Positions 1 to 6,675 of a stretch of 8,391 bases of DNA are shown one piece after another. How positions within the stretch are numbered: the first letter of the stretch is position 1; every line of letters begins with the position of its first letter. The DNA comes from WQUF01 sp031549885 (lineage in GTDB: Bacteria; Bacillota; Clostridia; Clostridiales; Clostridiaceae), in assembly GCA_031549885.1 (NCBI GenBank), contig JAVBPD010000119.1, forward strand, positions 1-8,391, written 5' to 3'. Both the position numbers and the translations under genes were made by a program. The notes beneath the pieces were generated by a model that ran no database searches, was not told where the DNA came from, and saw nothing but the letters and a program-made list of their open reading frames with translations.

Positions 1-2
1 CT

Positions 3-428
3 CCATTAAGAAATAGAATTAAAGATATTAGCTACTGCGGCAAAAAATTTTTAAATAGATTAAACGAAAAGCACCCTGAAATGAAAAAGGAAATGAATGA
101 AAAATTTATTTTAGAATTGGAGAAATATTATTGGCCTGGAAATGTTCGGGAGCTCCAAAATTGCATTGAGCGAGCATTTTATGTGAGCAATAATAGGGTT
201 TTAACTGAAGAAGATTTTAATAATATGGTATTTAAAAATGATCAATTATATATAAATGCTACAAGTGATAAAAAGAATTTTGAAAGAGAAATTATAATAG
301 AAGCGCTTATGAAAAGTAGCGGAAACGTTGAAAAAGCTGCAATAGAGTTAGGATATAGCAGGGCAAGTTGCTATAGAAGGGTTAAAGAATTAGGAATTAA
401 ACCAAAATCAATAAGAGTTTTAAAATAA
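3..428 (+). CDS. Sigma-54-dependent transcriptional activator, C-terminal part (AcoR-like), 5' truncated
   Basis: Partial gene: the frame is open to the left window edge and the last 141 residues are visible. The fragment begins with PLRNRIKDI, matching the 'PLRxRxxDI' segment late in the AAA+ domain of sigma-54 enhancer-binding proteins. WPGNVREL follows at visible residues 44-51, a hallmark of this family. The C-terminus (about nt 282-398, EIIIEALMKSSGNVEKAAIEL then YSRASCYRRVKELGI) is a Fis-type helix-turn-helix for DNA binding. Such proteins hydrolyse ATP to open promoters held by sigma-54 RNA polymerase. Walker A, Walker B, GAFTGA and the sensor domain lie outside the window, so the effector cannot be read. 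Its position just upstream of an acetoin operon suggests an AcoR-type activator, but that is inference from context. The first in-frame ATG inside the window (81) is internal and is not the true start. Confidence 0.93.
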   Translation, partial: PLRNRIKDISYCGKKFLNRLNEKHPEMKKEMNEKFILELEKYYWPGNVRELQNCIERAFYVSNNRVLTEEDFNNMVFKNDQLYINATSDKKNFEREIIIEALMKSSGNVEKAAIELGYSRASCYRRVKELGIKPKSIRVLK

Positions 429-450
429 ATGAGAAAATCTCATTTTATTA
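427..450 (+). terminator. Weak stem-loop at the end of the regulator gene
   Basis: An 8-bp stem (427-434 with 438-445, AAATGAGA/TCTCATTT) with an AAA loop begins in the regulator's stop codon and is followed by TTATTA. It has only three G-C pairs and no uninterrupted T-run, so it is at best a weak or partial terminator. Read-through into the downstream operon is possible. Confidence 0.35.
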
Positions 451-457
451 TCAACAA

Positions 458-492
458 TCTCAAATATTCGTATCAAATTTGTGAGACTTTTT
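458..492 (+). promoter_or_regulatory. Imperfect dyad with T-run upstream of the aco operon (operator or weak terminator)
   Basis: TCTCA (458-462) pairs with TGAGA (482-486). Two further A-T pairs form inside if G481 is bulged, and C plus five T's (487-492) follow. It can be read as a second weak terminator for the regulator gene or as a dyad binding site for an activator, since enhancer-binding proteins use inverted repeats upstream of the genes they control. The sequence does not separate these options. Confidence 0.3.
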
Positions 493-515
493 AAAAAAAG
501 TATCTATCTTTTATT

Positions 516-544
516 TTGTATTGTTTATAAACTTCAATAATAAT
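516..544 (+). promoter_or_regulatory. Possible sigma-A promoter of the aco operon
   Basis: TTGTAT (516-521) is separated by 17 bp from AATAAT (539-544), a 5/6 match to the -10 consensus, and lies 35 bp before the first gene of the operon. The -35 match is poor (3/6) and the gap is very AT-rich, so a chance match is quite possible. It is listed because no -24/-12 element exists here. Confidence 0.25.
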
Positions 545-579
545 TTTATATGCTGTTAAACTTTTATGGTGGTGATTAA

Positions 580-936
580 ATGAAAAGGTACATAATTGAA
601 TTCGGCATTGGTATGGATTTTCATGGTCAGGATGTCAATAAAGCAGCGCAAAAAGCAGTTAAAGATGCTATACAAAAAAGCTGTTTGTGCGGGTTATCTG
701 AAATACTAAACCTTAATCTAGAGAAAGATGTATTAATTAAGGTAACTGTAGCTGTAACTAAGCCTGAAGCTGTTGATATAAAGTCAATTGCAAAGTGCCT
801 TCCTGTTGGTGAAGTTGCTGTATACCCTGTAAAAGGTGGATTAAACGTGCCTGGTTTATATGTTGAAAGGTTTGGCGATAAAGATGATAGCATTGAGGTT
901 GCTATTGCGGCTATTGAAGTGGGTATAAGGGAATAA
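580..936 (+). CDS. Lin0512 family protein of unknown function
   Basis: 118 residues, the usual size for this small family. Residues 9-16 read GIGMDFHG, which fits the conserved N-terminal GxGxDxHG motif that I recall defining the Lin0512 family; its function is unknown. No signal peptide or membrane segment is visible, so it is probably cytosolic. It contains Cys35, Cys37 and Cys83 and ends in an alternating hydrophobic segment (IEVAIAAIEVGI). The start is set by TGGTGGTGAT just before ATG 580, close to the AGGAGGTGAT consensus. It is the first gene of the run, 27 bp before acoA and in the same direction, so it is probably co-transcribed with the acetoin genes. A role connected with acetoin breakdown or TPP/lipoyl enzyme function is inferred from position only. 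Confidence 0.88.
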   Translation: MKRYIIEFGIGMDFHGQDVNKAAQKAVKDAIQKSCLCGLSEILNLNLEKDVLIKVTVAVTKPEAVDIKSIAKCLPVGEVAVYPVKGGLNVPGLYVERFGDKDDSIEVAIAAIEVGIRE

Positions 937-949
937 AGAAAAAAATTAT

Positions 950-955
950 AAGGAG
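950..955 (+). promoter_or_regulatory. Ribosome binding site that decides the acoA start
   Basis: AAGGAG at 950-955 lies 8 nt before ATG 964. An upstream in-frame GTG at 955 overlaps the Shine-Dalgarno itself and cannot be served by it, so ATG 964 is the better start. Confidence 0.8.
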
Positions 956-963
956 TGAATTAT

Positions 964-1950
964 ATGGAGTTAAATAAAGATTCCATGAAAAACTTGTATA
1001 TTAAAATGAAGAAGATACGTGAATTTGAAACTAAAGCAGCAAGTTTATTTGCTGAAGGCAAAATTCCTGGATTTGTACATCTTTATATTGGCGAAGAAGC
1101 TGTAGCAACAGCAGTATGCGAACTTTTGAGAGAGGAGGATTTTATTACAAGCACTCACAGAGGCCATGGCCATATAATTGCTAAAGGTGGAGAGCTAAAG
1201 TATATGATGGCAGAGCTCTTTGGAAAAGAAACAGGCTATTGCAAAGGAAAAGGTGGCTCCATGCATATTGCAGATAGAACTAAAGGAATACTTGGAGCTA
1301 ATGGAATAGTTGGAGCAGGGCAACCCATTGCAGTTGGAGCAGGCTTATCTTGTAAATATTTAAAGACTGATACAATATGCGTGTGCTTTTTTGGAGATGC
1401 ATCAACTAATCAAGGCACATTCCATGAGGCGCTCAATTTAGCAAGCATTTGGAAGCTTCCAATAGTATTCGTATGTGAAAACAATTATTATGGAATTTCC
1501 ATGAGCCAAGGAAGGCATCAAGCTATTAAGGATATAGCAGACAGAGGCGGGGCATATTCTATTCCAGGTATTGCAGTTGACGGTAATGATGTATTAGCAG
1601 TTTATGAGGCAGCAGCTGAAGCTATAGCTCGTGCAAGAAAGGGAAACGGTCCAAGCTTAATAGAATGTAAAACATATAGGCAAAGGGGACATTTTGAAGG
1701 AGATCCTGGAAGCTATAAACCTTTAGAAGAACAACAAGAATGGCTTAAAAAAGATCCTATTCCTCGTTTTATAGAATTTTTAAAGGAAAATAATATTTTT
1801 GATGATAACGATCTCAAACAGTTTGACGGTGACATTATGAAAGAATTGGATGATGCGATTAAGTTCGCTGATGAAAGTCCATTGCCTTCTGTTGAAAAAA
1901 CTGTTGAAGATGTTTATTCAGATATTATTGAGGAGGTGCGTATCAGATGA
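964..1950 (+). CDS. acoA: Acetoin dehydrogenase E1 component, alpha subunit (TPP-dependent)
   Basis: 328 residues from ATG 964 (chosen for its AAGGAG at 8 nt), typical for E1 alpha of the acetoin/branched-chain type. With the beta subunit it forms the thiamine-diphosphate enzyme that cleaves acetoin, releasing acetaldehyde and loading the acetyl unit onto the lipoyl arm of E2. Visible motifs are THRGHGH (about residues 64-70) and the TPP/Mg2+ motif starting GDASTNQGTFHEA (144 on) and ending in ENNYYGIS, which is the GDG-type pattern with Ala for Gly. YRQRGHFEGDP (about 238-248) matches the loop region conserved in E1 alpha. Its stop overlaps the start of acoB by 4 nt, indicating translational coupling and equal production of both subunits. 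A pyruvate or 2-oxoacid substrate is possible from the E1 alone; the acoX neighbour and overall gene set favour acetoin. Confidence 0.93.
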   Translation: MELNKDSMKNLYIKMKKIREFETKAASLFAEGKIPGFVHLYIGEEAVATAVCELLREEDFITSTHRGHGHIIAKGGELKYMMAELFGKETGYCKGKGGSMHIADRTKGILGANGIVGAGQPIAVGAGLSCKYLKTDTICVCFFGDASTNQGTFHEALNLASIWKLPIVFVCENNYYGISMSQGRHQAIKDIADRGGAYSIPGIAVDGNDVLAVYEAAAEAIARARKGNGPSLIECKTYRQRGHFEGDPGSYKPLEEQQEWLKKDPIPRFIEFLKENNIFDDNDLKQFDGDIMKELDDAIKFADESPLPSVEKTVEDVYSDIIEEVRIR

Positions 1951-2915
1951 AGACCATGACTTATGCAGAAGCTATTCGTGAAGGTATGAGCATTAGAATG
2001 AGAGAAAATGACAAAATTGTAGTGTTTGGAGAAGACGTTGGAGCATTTGGAGGGTGTTTTGGAGTTACAGCAGGTATGTTTAATGAATTTGGTGAGGAAA
2101 GAGTTCGTGACACACCAATTTCTGAAAGCGCCATAATAGGTTGTGCTGTAGGAGCTGCAGCAACTGGACTTAGGCCAATTGCTGAACTTATGTTTATTGA
2201 TTTTTTAACTGTTGGTATGGACCAACTTGTAAACCAAGCAGCTAAAATGCGCTATATGTTTGGTGGAAAAATATCACTACCTATGGTAGTAAGGCTCCCT
2301 GCAGGTGGTGGAATAGGCGCAGCTGCACAACATTCTCAATCATTAGAAGCTTGGCTTACACATGTACCAGGGTTAAAGGTTGTTTATCCATCCTGTGCTC
2401 AAGATGCTTTAGGGCTTATGCTTACAGCAATTGATGATGCAGATCCTGTTATGTTTATTGAGCATAAAGTGCTATATTCAGTTAAGTATCCTGTAGATAA
2501 CTTTGACCCAATTCCACTTGGAAAAGGAGATATAAAAAGAGAAGGCTCAGATGTGACAATAATTGCAACCGGTAAAATGGTTAATGAATCATTATCTGCA
2601 GCAAAAACATTAGAGAAAGATGGAATAAGCGTTGAAGTTTTAGATCCTCGCACACTATATCCATTAGATAAGGAATTGATTGAAAAATCTCTTGAAAAAA
2701 CTCATAAGGCAGTAATTGTTACAGAAGAAAATAAAAGAGGAGGTTATGGGGGAGAAATATCAGCTATAATTGCAGAAGAATATTTTGATCTTCTTGATGC
2801 CCCTGTAATACGCATAGGAGCTTTAAATACCCCTATTCCATTTACTGGAATTCTCGAACAATATTGCCTACCAAATGAACTAGATATTATAAATGCTGTG
2901 AAAAAAATGGCTTAA
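1947..2915 (+). CDS. acoB: Acetoin dehydrogenase E1 component, beta subunit
   Basis: 322 residues, full length for E1 beta of the transketolase-like family, and partner of AcoA in the alpha2beta2 E1. It supplies the catalytic glutamate for TPP activation: RDTPISE places Glu60 at the conserved position. FGEDVGAFGG (about 27-36) and AQHSQSLEAW (127-136, with His129) are also typical. The C-terminal domain (about 190-322) contains VEVLDPRTLYPLD and VTEENKRGGYGGEI, the conserved transketolase C-terminal segments. AGGAGGTG lies 8 nt before the start, inside the end of acoA, and ATGA overlaps the acoA stop. The 75-bp gap to acoX is the longest inside the operon and contains a hairpin. Confidence 0.93.
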   Translation: MKTMTYAEAIREGMSIRMRENDKIVVFGEDVGAFGGCFGVTAGMFNEFGEERVRDTPISESAIIGCAVGAAATGLRPIAELMFIDFLTVGMDQLVNQAAKMRYMFGGKISLPMVVRLPAGGGIGAAAQHSQSLEAWLTHVPGLKVVYPSCAQDALGLMLTAIDDADPVMFIEHKVLYSVKYPVDNFDPIPLGKGDIKREGSDVTIIATGKMVNESLSAAKTLEKDGISVEVLDPRTLYPLDKELIEKSLEKTHKAVIVTEENKRGGYGGEISAIIAEEYFDLLDAPVIRIGALNTPIPFTGILEQYCLPNELDIINAVKKMA

Positions 2916-2933
2916 AAGTAAATAATTTAAGTA

Positions 2934-2967
2934 TGGTCTTGCTATACTTAACTTTGTAGCAAGGCCA
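2934..2967 (+). other. Intercistronic hairpin between acoB and acoX
   Basis: A stem of about 13 bp forms between 2934-2946 (TGGTCTTGCTATA) and 2955-2967 (TGTAGCAAGGCCA), with two G-U pairs and an 8-nt loop. No T-run follows, so it is not a standard intrinsic terminator. It sits 18 nt downstream of the acoB stop and 23 nt upstream of the acoX start. Likely roles are transcript processing or 3'-end protection that sets different levels of the E1 genes and the downstream genes; this is inference. Confidence 0.6.
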
Positions 2968-2990
2968 GGCTTAAAAATTGGAGGCGGTTT

Positions 2991-3995
2991 ATGTCAAGTA
3001 TAGGCATTATTGCAAACCCTGCATCAGGTAAGGATATAAGGCGTTTGGTATCATATGCTACTACAATAGATAATAATGAAAAGGTAAATATTGTCAAACG
3101 CATAGTGCTTGCAGCACAAACCATGGGAATAGATGAGATCCTATTTATGCCCGATACATTTAACATTGGATACAGTGCTATTGAAGGGCTTAAGGATATG
3201 CTGACTATAAAATGTAGAATTTTAGATATTCCTATAAAGGCATCTATGGAGGATACAAAAGATGCAGCAATTTGTATGGAGAAGCTAGGGGTAGGATGCA
3301 TTGTTGTGCTTGGAGGTGATGGCACAAGTAGAGCTGTAGCCAAGGGAGTTTGCAGCGTACCAATAATACCTGTTTCCACAGGAACTAATAATGTTTATCC
3401 AATAATGGTAGAAGGCACTGTAGTTGGTATGGCAGCAGCAGTAATTGCTACAATTTCTGATTTTAAGACATGTTGTATTCAAGATAAAAGGATTGAAGTG
3501 TTTAAAAATGACACTTTTGCTGATATTGCCCTTATTGATGCAGTTGTAACAGAAGATCTATACCCTGGTACAAAAGCTATATGGGATATATCTCGCATAA
3601 AGCATATTGTTGTATCAAGATGTCATCCAGCAACCATTGGGTTTTCTGCAATTGCAGGTTGTATTCAGATCATAAAAGCTACTTGTGATAAGGGACTTGC
3701 TTTATCACTTTTTAAAAAAGAACAAAAATCAGGCCATAGGACAATTATAGCGCCTATTGCAGCAGGAGTAATTTCAACTGTTAATATATCAAATGTCGAA
3801 GAAATTCCACTAGATACAAAATATTCAATAATTGCAGATGAAAATTGCATGCTTGCTCTTGATGGAGAACGTGAAGTAAAGGTGAGAAAGAATGATAGAC
3901 TTGATTTTATAATTAAAAGAAATGGCCCATGGCGGGTTAATATTAAAGCTTGTTTAGAAAAAGCATGTAGTTTAGGTATATTTGAAAGAACCTAA
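2991..3995 (+). CDS. acoX: AcoX, NAD kinase-like protein of acetoin operons
   Basis: 334 residues, matching the AcoX group of the ATP-NAD kinase fold. The nucleotide-binding signature GGDGTSRAVAKG is at residues 108-119, preceded by NPASGKDIRRLV (9-20) and followed by STGTNN (129-134), a usual block of the NAD/diacylglycerol kinase superfamily. AcoX proteins are found in acetoin operons, but to my knowledge their reaction is unproven; phosphorylation of a nucleotide cofactor or of a diol/ketol is conceivable. GGAGG lies 6 nt before the ATG, and acoC begins 25 bp downstream. No membrane segment or signal peptide is visible. The gene is intact with all kinase-like blocks in place, so it is probably an active enzyme. 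Family assignment is firm; function is not. Confidence 0.9.
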   Translation: MSSIGIIANPASGKDIRRLVSYATTIDNNEKVNIVKRIVLAAQTMGIDEILFMPDTFNIGYSAIEGLKDMLTIKCRILDIPIKASMEDTKDAAICMEKLGVGCIVVLGGDGTSRAVAKGVCSVPIIPVSTGTNNVYPIMVEGTVVGMAAAVIATISDFKTCCIQDKRIEVFKNDTFADIALIDAVVTEDLYPGTKAIWDISRIKHIVVSRCHPATIGFSAIAGCIQIIKATCDKGLALSLFKKEQKSGHRTIIAPIAAGVISTVNISNVEEIPLDTKYSIIADENCMLALDGEREVKVRKNDRLDFIIKRNGPWRVNIKACLEKACSLGIFERT

Positions 3996-4020
3996 AACTT
4001 AATATGTAAAGGAGGATACT

Positions 4021-5241
4021 ATGGCTCAAAAAATTGTTATGCCAAAATTAGGACTGACTATGACTGAAGGGTCTGTGGGAAAATGGTTAAAAGCTGAAAA
4101 AGATACAATTTCTGTAGGGGAACCTCTTTTAGAAGTTGCAACAGATAAACTTACTAATACAATAGAATCTCCAATTAATGGGGTTTTACATAAGATTTTA
4201 GTTGAAGAAGGACAAAGTGTTCCATGCTTATCTCCTATAGCGATAATTGGTGATGCAGATGAAAAATTAGATGATTTAGCAGAAAAGCCTGAGGATATAA
4301 ATAAAAAAGTTATTGCGTCACCAGCGGCAAAAAAACTTGCAAAAGAAAAATCGGTAGATCTTAATAAAGTTACACCTACAGGACCAAATGGGAGAATTAC
4401 ATTAGAAGATGTGGAAAAATTCATAGATACACCTAAACCTAAGACTTCTCCTCTTGCTGTTAAAATTGCAGAAGAGCAAAATATAGATTTACTAGATATA
4501 CAAGTAGATGGCCGTATTATGGCTAAAGATGTTCTAGATTATGCTTCTAAATCCAATCAAAGAGAAGAAGTTGTAAACATGAACCTTATGAGGAAAGTAA
4601 TCATGAGCAGAATGGTAGAGAGCAAAAATGTTTCAGCAAATGTTACTCTCAATATTAATGTTGATATGACTTCTATAAAATCGTTGAAAACTCTCCTTGA
4701 AAAAGATCACATCAAAGTTTCTTATACTGATTTTATTGTAAAGATAGTGTCAAATGCGCTAATAGAATTTCCAATGTTAAATAGCTCAATTGATGAAGAT
4801 AAAATTATATTAAAGCACTATGTTAACATGGGCATTGCAGTATCTTTAGATGATGGAATGGGACTTTTAGTTCCAGTTATTAAAGATGCTCATTTAAAGA
4901 AATTATCTAAAATTTCTGAAGAAATTAAAGCTTTGGCAAACGCTGCTAGGTTAGGAAATTTATCTCCAGATTCTTTAATTGGAGGGACATTTACAATCAC
5001 TAATTTAGGCATGTATGGAATTGAGTCTTTTACTCCAATAATTAATCAGCCTGAAGTTGCAATACTTGGAGTAAATGCTATATTAGACACCATGGTTGTA
5101 ATAGATAAAGAGCCTAAAATAAGGCCAATGATGAAATTATCATTAACTATAGATCATCGAGTTATAGATGGTTCTCTTGGGGCTATGTTCTTAGGTAGAG
5201 TTAAAAAGCTAATGGAAAATCCATTTTTAATGATGGTATAG
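4021..5241 (+). CDS. acoC: Acetoin dehydrogenase E2, dihydrolipoamide acetyltransferase
   Basis: 406 residues. E2 forms the core of the complex and moves the acetyl group from E1 to CoA. The N-terminal lipoyl domain (about 1-78) has Lys43 in EVATDKLTN as the lipoylation site. A peripheral subunit-binding domain follows at about 99-135 (SPAAKKLAKEKSVDL, then PTGPNGRITLEDV). A second, shorter copy appears at about 142-175 (SPLAVKIAEEQNIDL, then VDGRIMAKDV), lacking the GxGPxG loop. The acetyltransferase domain runs from about 184 to 406 and carries the catalytic DHRVIDG with His379 and Asp383. AAAGGAGG lies 5 nt before ATG. It ends 10 bp before acoL, so E2 and E3 are likely translated from the same message. 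E2 proteins of pyruvate complexes are alternatives by homology; the neighbours argue for acetoin. Confidence 0.94.
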   Translation: MAQKIVMPKLGLTMTEGSVGKWLKAEKDTISVGEPLLEVATDKLTNTIESPINGVLHKILVEEGQSVPCLSPIAIIGDADEKLDDLAEKPEDINKKVIASPAAKKLAKEKSVDLNKVTPTGPNGRITLEDVEKFIDTPKPKTSPLAVKIAEEQNIDLLDIQVDGRIMAKDVLDYASKSNQREEVVNMNLMRKVIMSRMVESKNVSANVTLNINVDMTSIKSLKTLLEKDHIKVSYTDFIVKIVSNALIEFPMLNSSIDEDKIILKHYVNMGIAVSLDDGMGLLVPVIKDAHLKKLSKISEEIKALANAARLGNLSPDSLIGGTFTITNLGMYGIESFTPIINQPEVAILGVNAILDTMVVIDKEPKIRPMMKLSLTIDHRVIDGSLGAMFLGRVKKLMENPFLMMV

Positions 5242-5251
5242 GGGGAATTTT

Positions 5252-6643
5252 ATGAAGGTTGTTGTAATAGGTGGAGGCCCTGGAGGTTATGTAGCAGCAA
5301 TTAGAGCTTCTTTACTAAATGCAGAAGTAGTATTAATTGAAAAAGATAGCATTGGTGGCACTTGTTTAAATGTAGGTTGCATTCCAACTAAAGCACTTCT
5401 TCATTCAGCCAAGCTTTTAGAAGAAAGCAAGAATTTTTCAGACTATGGAATTGACATAGAAATAAAAGGTTACAAGTGGAAGCGCATTCAAGAAAAAAAA
5501 TCTCTAGTTGTAAACCAATTAGTTTCTGGAGTTAGGAAGCTTTTAGAAATCAGTAAAATTCAAATTATAAAGGGTGAGGCATCCTTTGTTAATGATTGCA
5601 CTTTAGAAGTAAAAAAAGAGGATGGAAATTTAGAAACTATAAAGGCTGATAAAATAATAATAGCCACAGGTTCTATGCCAATAGTACCTCAGGTTCCTGG
5701 GATAAAAGATCATGATATTTGCATAGATTCAACCAAAGCTCTTTCTTTAGAAGCTGTTCCAAAGACTATGGTTGTTATTGGAGGAGGGGTAATTGGAATT
5801 GAACTTGCAACTATATATAGTTCATTTGGAACTAAAGTAATTATTGTAGAAGCGCTTTCAAAATTATTGCCTATGATGGATGGAGAGTTTACCGATTTTA
5901 TTCGCCAAATACTTGAATCAAAAGGCATTACAATAATGACAGAAGCTAAGGTTACATCCATTGAGAATGTTAATGGAATTGCAAAGGTTAATGTAGAGTC
6001 AAATGGCAATTTTAAATCCCTTGAAGTAGAAAAAGTACTGGTATCTGTAGGTAGGAGAACAAATGTAGATAAGCTTAATTTAGATAAAGCAGGTATTTTA
6101 CACGATAAAGGGCGCATAAGGGTAAATGAAAAAATGGAGACAAATATCCCTTCTATATATGCAATTGGAGATTGTTTAGGAAAGGTTATGCTTGCTCATG
6201 TAGCATCAGTTCAAGGTGAAATTGCTGCTGAAAATGCGTTAGGTCATAATTCAATATACGATGGAAAGACTTGCCCATCTTGTGTATATACAAATCCAGA
6301 ATTTGCAGGAGTTGGGTTTACTGAAGAAGAGTTAAAGGAAAAGGGGATTTTATATACTATTGGAAAATTCCCATTATATTCAAATAGCAAATCTCTCATT
6401 GAAAACGATGGAGTGGGAATTGTGAAGCTTATATTTGGAGAAAAATATGGGGAACTGCTTGGAGCACATATTTTAGGGCCAAGAGCAACTGATATAATTG
6501 GCGAATGTGCTTTAGCACTTAGACTTGAAGCAACTAAAGAAGAAATAATATCAACAATACACGGACATCCAACAATTACAGAAGCAATAAGAGAGGCAGC
6601 ATTAGCTGCTGAGAAGAGAGCAATTCATATCCCAAATAAATAA
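5252..6643 (+). CDS. acoL: Dihydrolipoamide dehydrogenase (E3) of the acetoin complex
   Basis: 463 residues, the usual length of an E3 without an added lipoyl domain. This flavoprotein reoxidises the dihydrolipoyl arm of AcoC with NAD+. Visible are the FAD dinucleotide motif GGGPGG (7-12), the redox disulfide CLNVGC (Cys38, Cys43), the NAD-binding GGGVIG (177-182) ending in an acidic Glu200, the second FAD block YAIGDC (303-308), and the C-terminal catalytic pair in HPTITE (His439, Glu444). The protein starts directly at the FAD fold, so the only lipoyl domain encoded in this operon is that of AcoC. A GGGGGA ribosome site overlapping the acoC stop precedes ATG 5252. All catalytic residues are present and the reading frame is intact. 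Confidence 0.95.
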   Translation: MKVVVIGGGPGGYVAAIRASLLNAEVVLIEKDSIGGTCLNVGCIPTKALLHSAKLLEESKNFSDYGIDIEIKGYKWKRIQEKKSLVVNQLVSGVRKLLEISKIQIIKGEASFVNDCTLEVKKEDGNLETIKADKIIIATGSMPIVPQVPGIKDHDICIDSTKALSLEAVPKTMVVIGGGVIGIELATIYSSFGTKVIIVEALSKLLPMMDGEFTDFIRQILESKGITIMTEAKVTSIENVNGIAKVNVESNGNFKSLEVEKVLVSVGRRTNVDKLNLDKAGILHDKGRIRVNEKMETNIPSIYAIGDCLGKVMLAHVASVQGEIAAENALGHNSIYDGKTCPSCVYTNPEFAGVGFTEEELKEKGILYTIGKFPLYSNSKSLIENDGVGIVKLIFGEKYGELLGAHILGPRATDIIGECALALRLEATKEEIISTIHGHPTITEAIREAALAAEKRAIHIPNK

Positions 6644-6675
6644 TAAGTTTAAAAAATTAAAAGGAGTGAAAATTT

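Noticed and set aside
955..963. GTG at 955 as the acoA start
   Set aside because: The codon overlaps the AAGGAG that would have to serve it. ATG 964 has correct spacing and gives the usual E1 alpha N-terminus.
3320..3335. Sigma-54-like TGGCAC...GC with N10 spacing inside acoX
   Set aside because: It coincides with the codons of the conserved GGDGT motif, the -12 half has GAGC rather than TTGC, and no gene start lies just downstream.
2948..3379. Minus-strand 143-codon frame opposite acoX
   Set aside because: Antisense to an intact, motif-bearing gene; the translation is Ser/Ile/Thr-rich with no recognisable domain.
6399..6413. CcpA cre-like match (TTGAAAACGATGGAG) inside acoL
   Set aside because: Only the left half fits the consensus, the right half lacks the symmetric bases, and it lies deep in conserved coding sequence.
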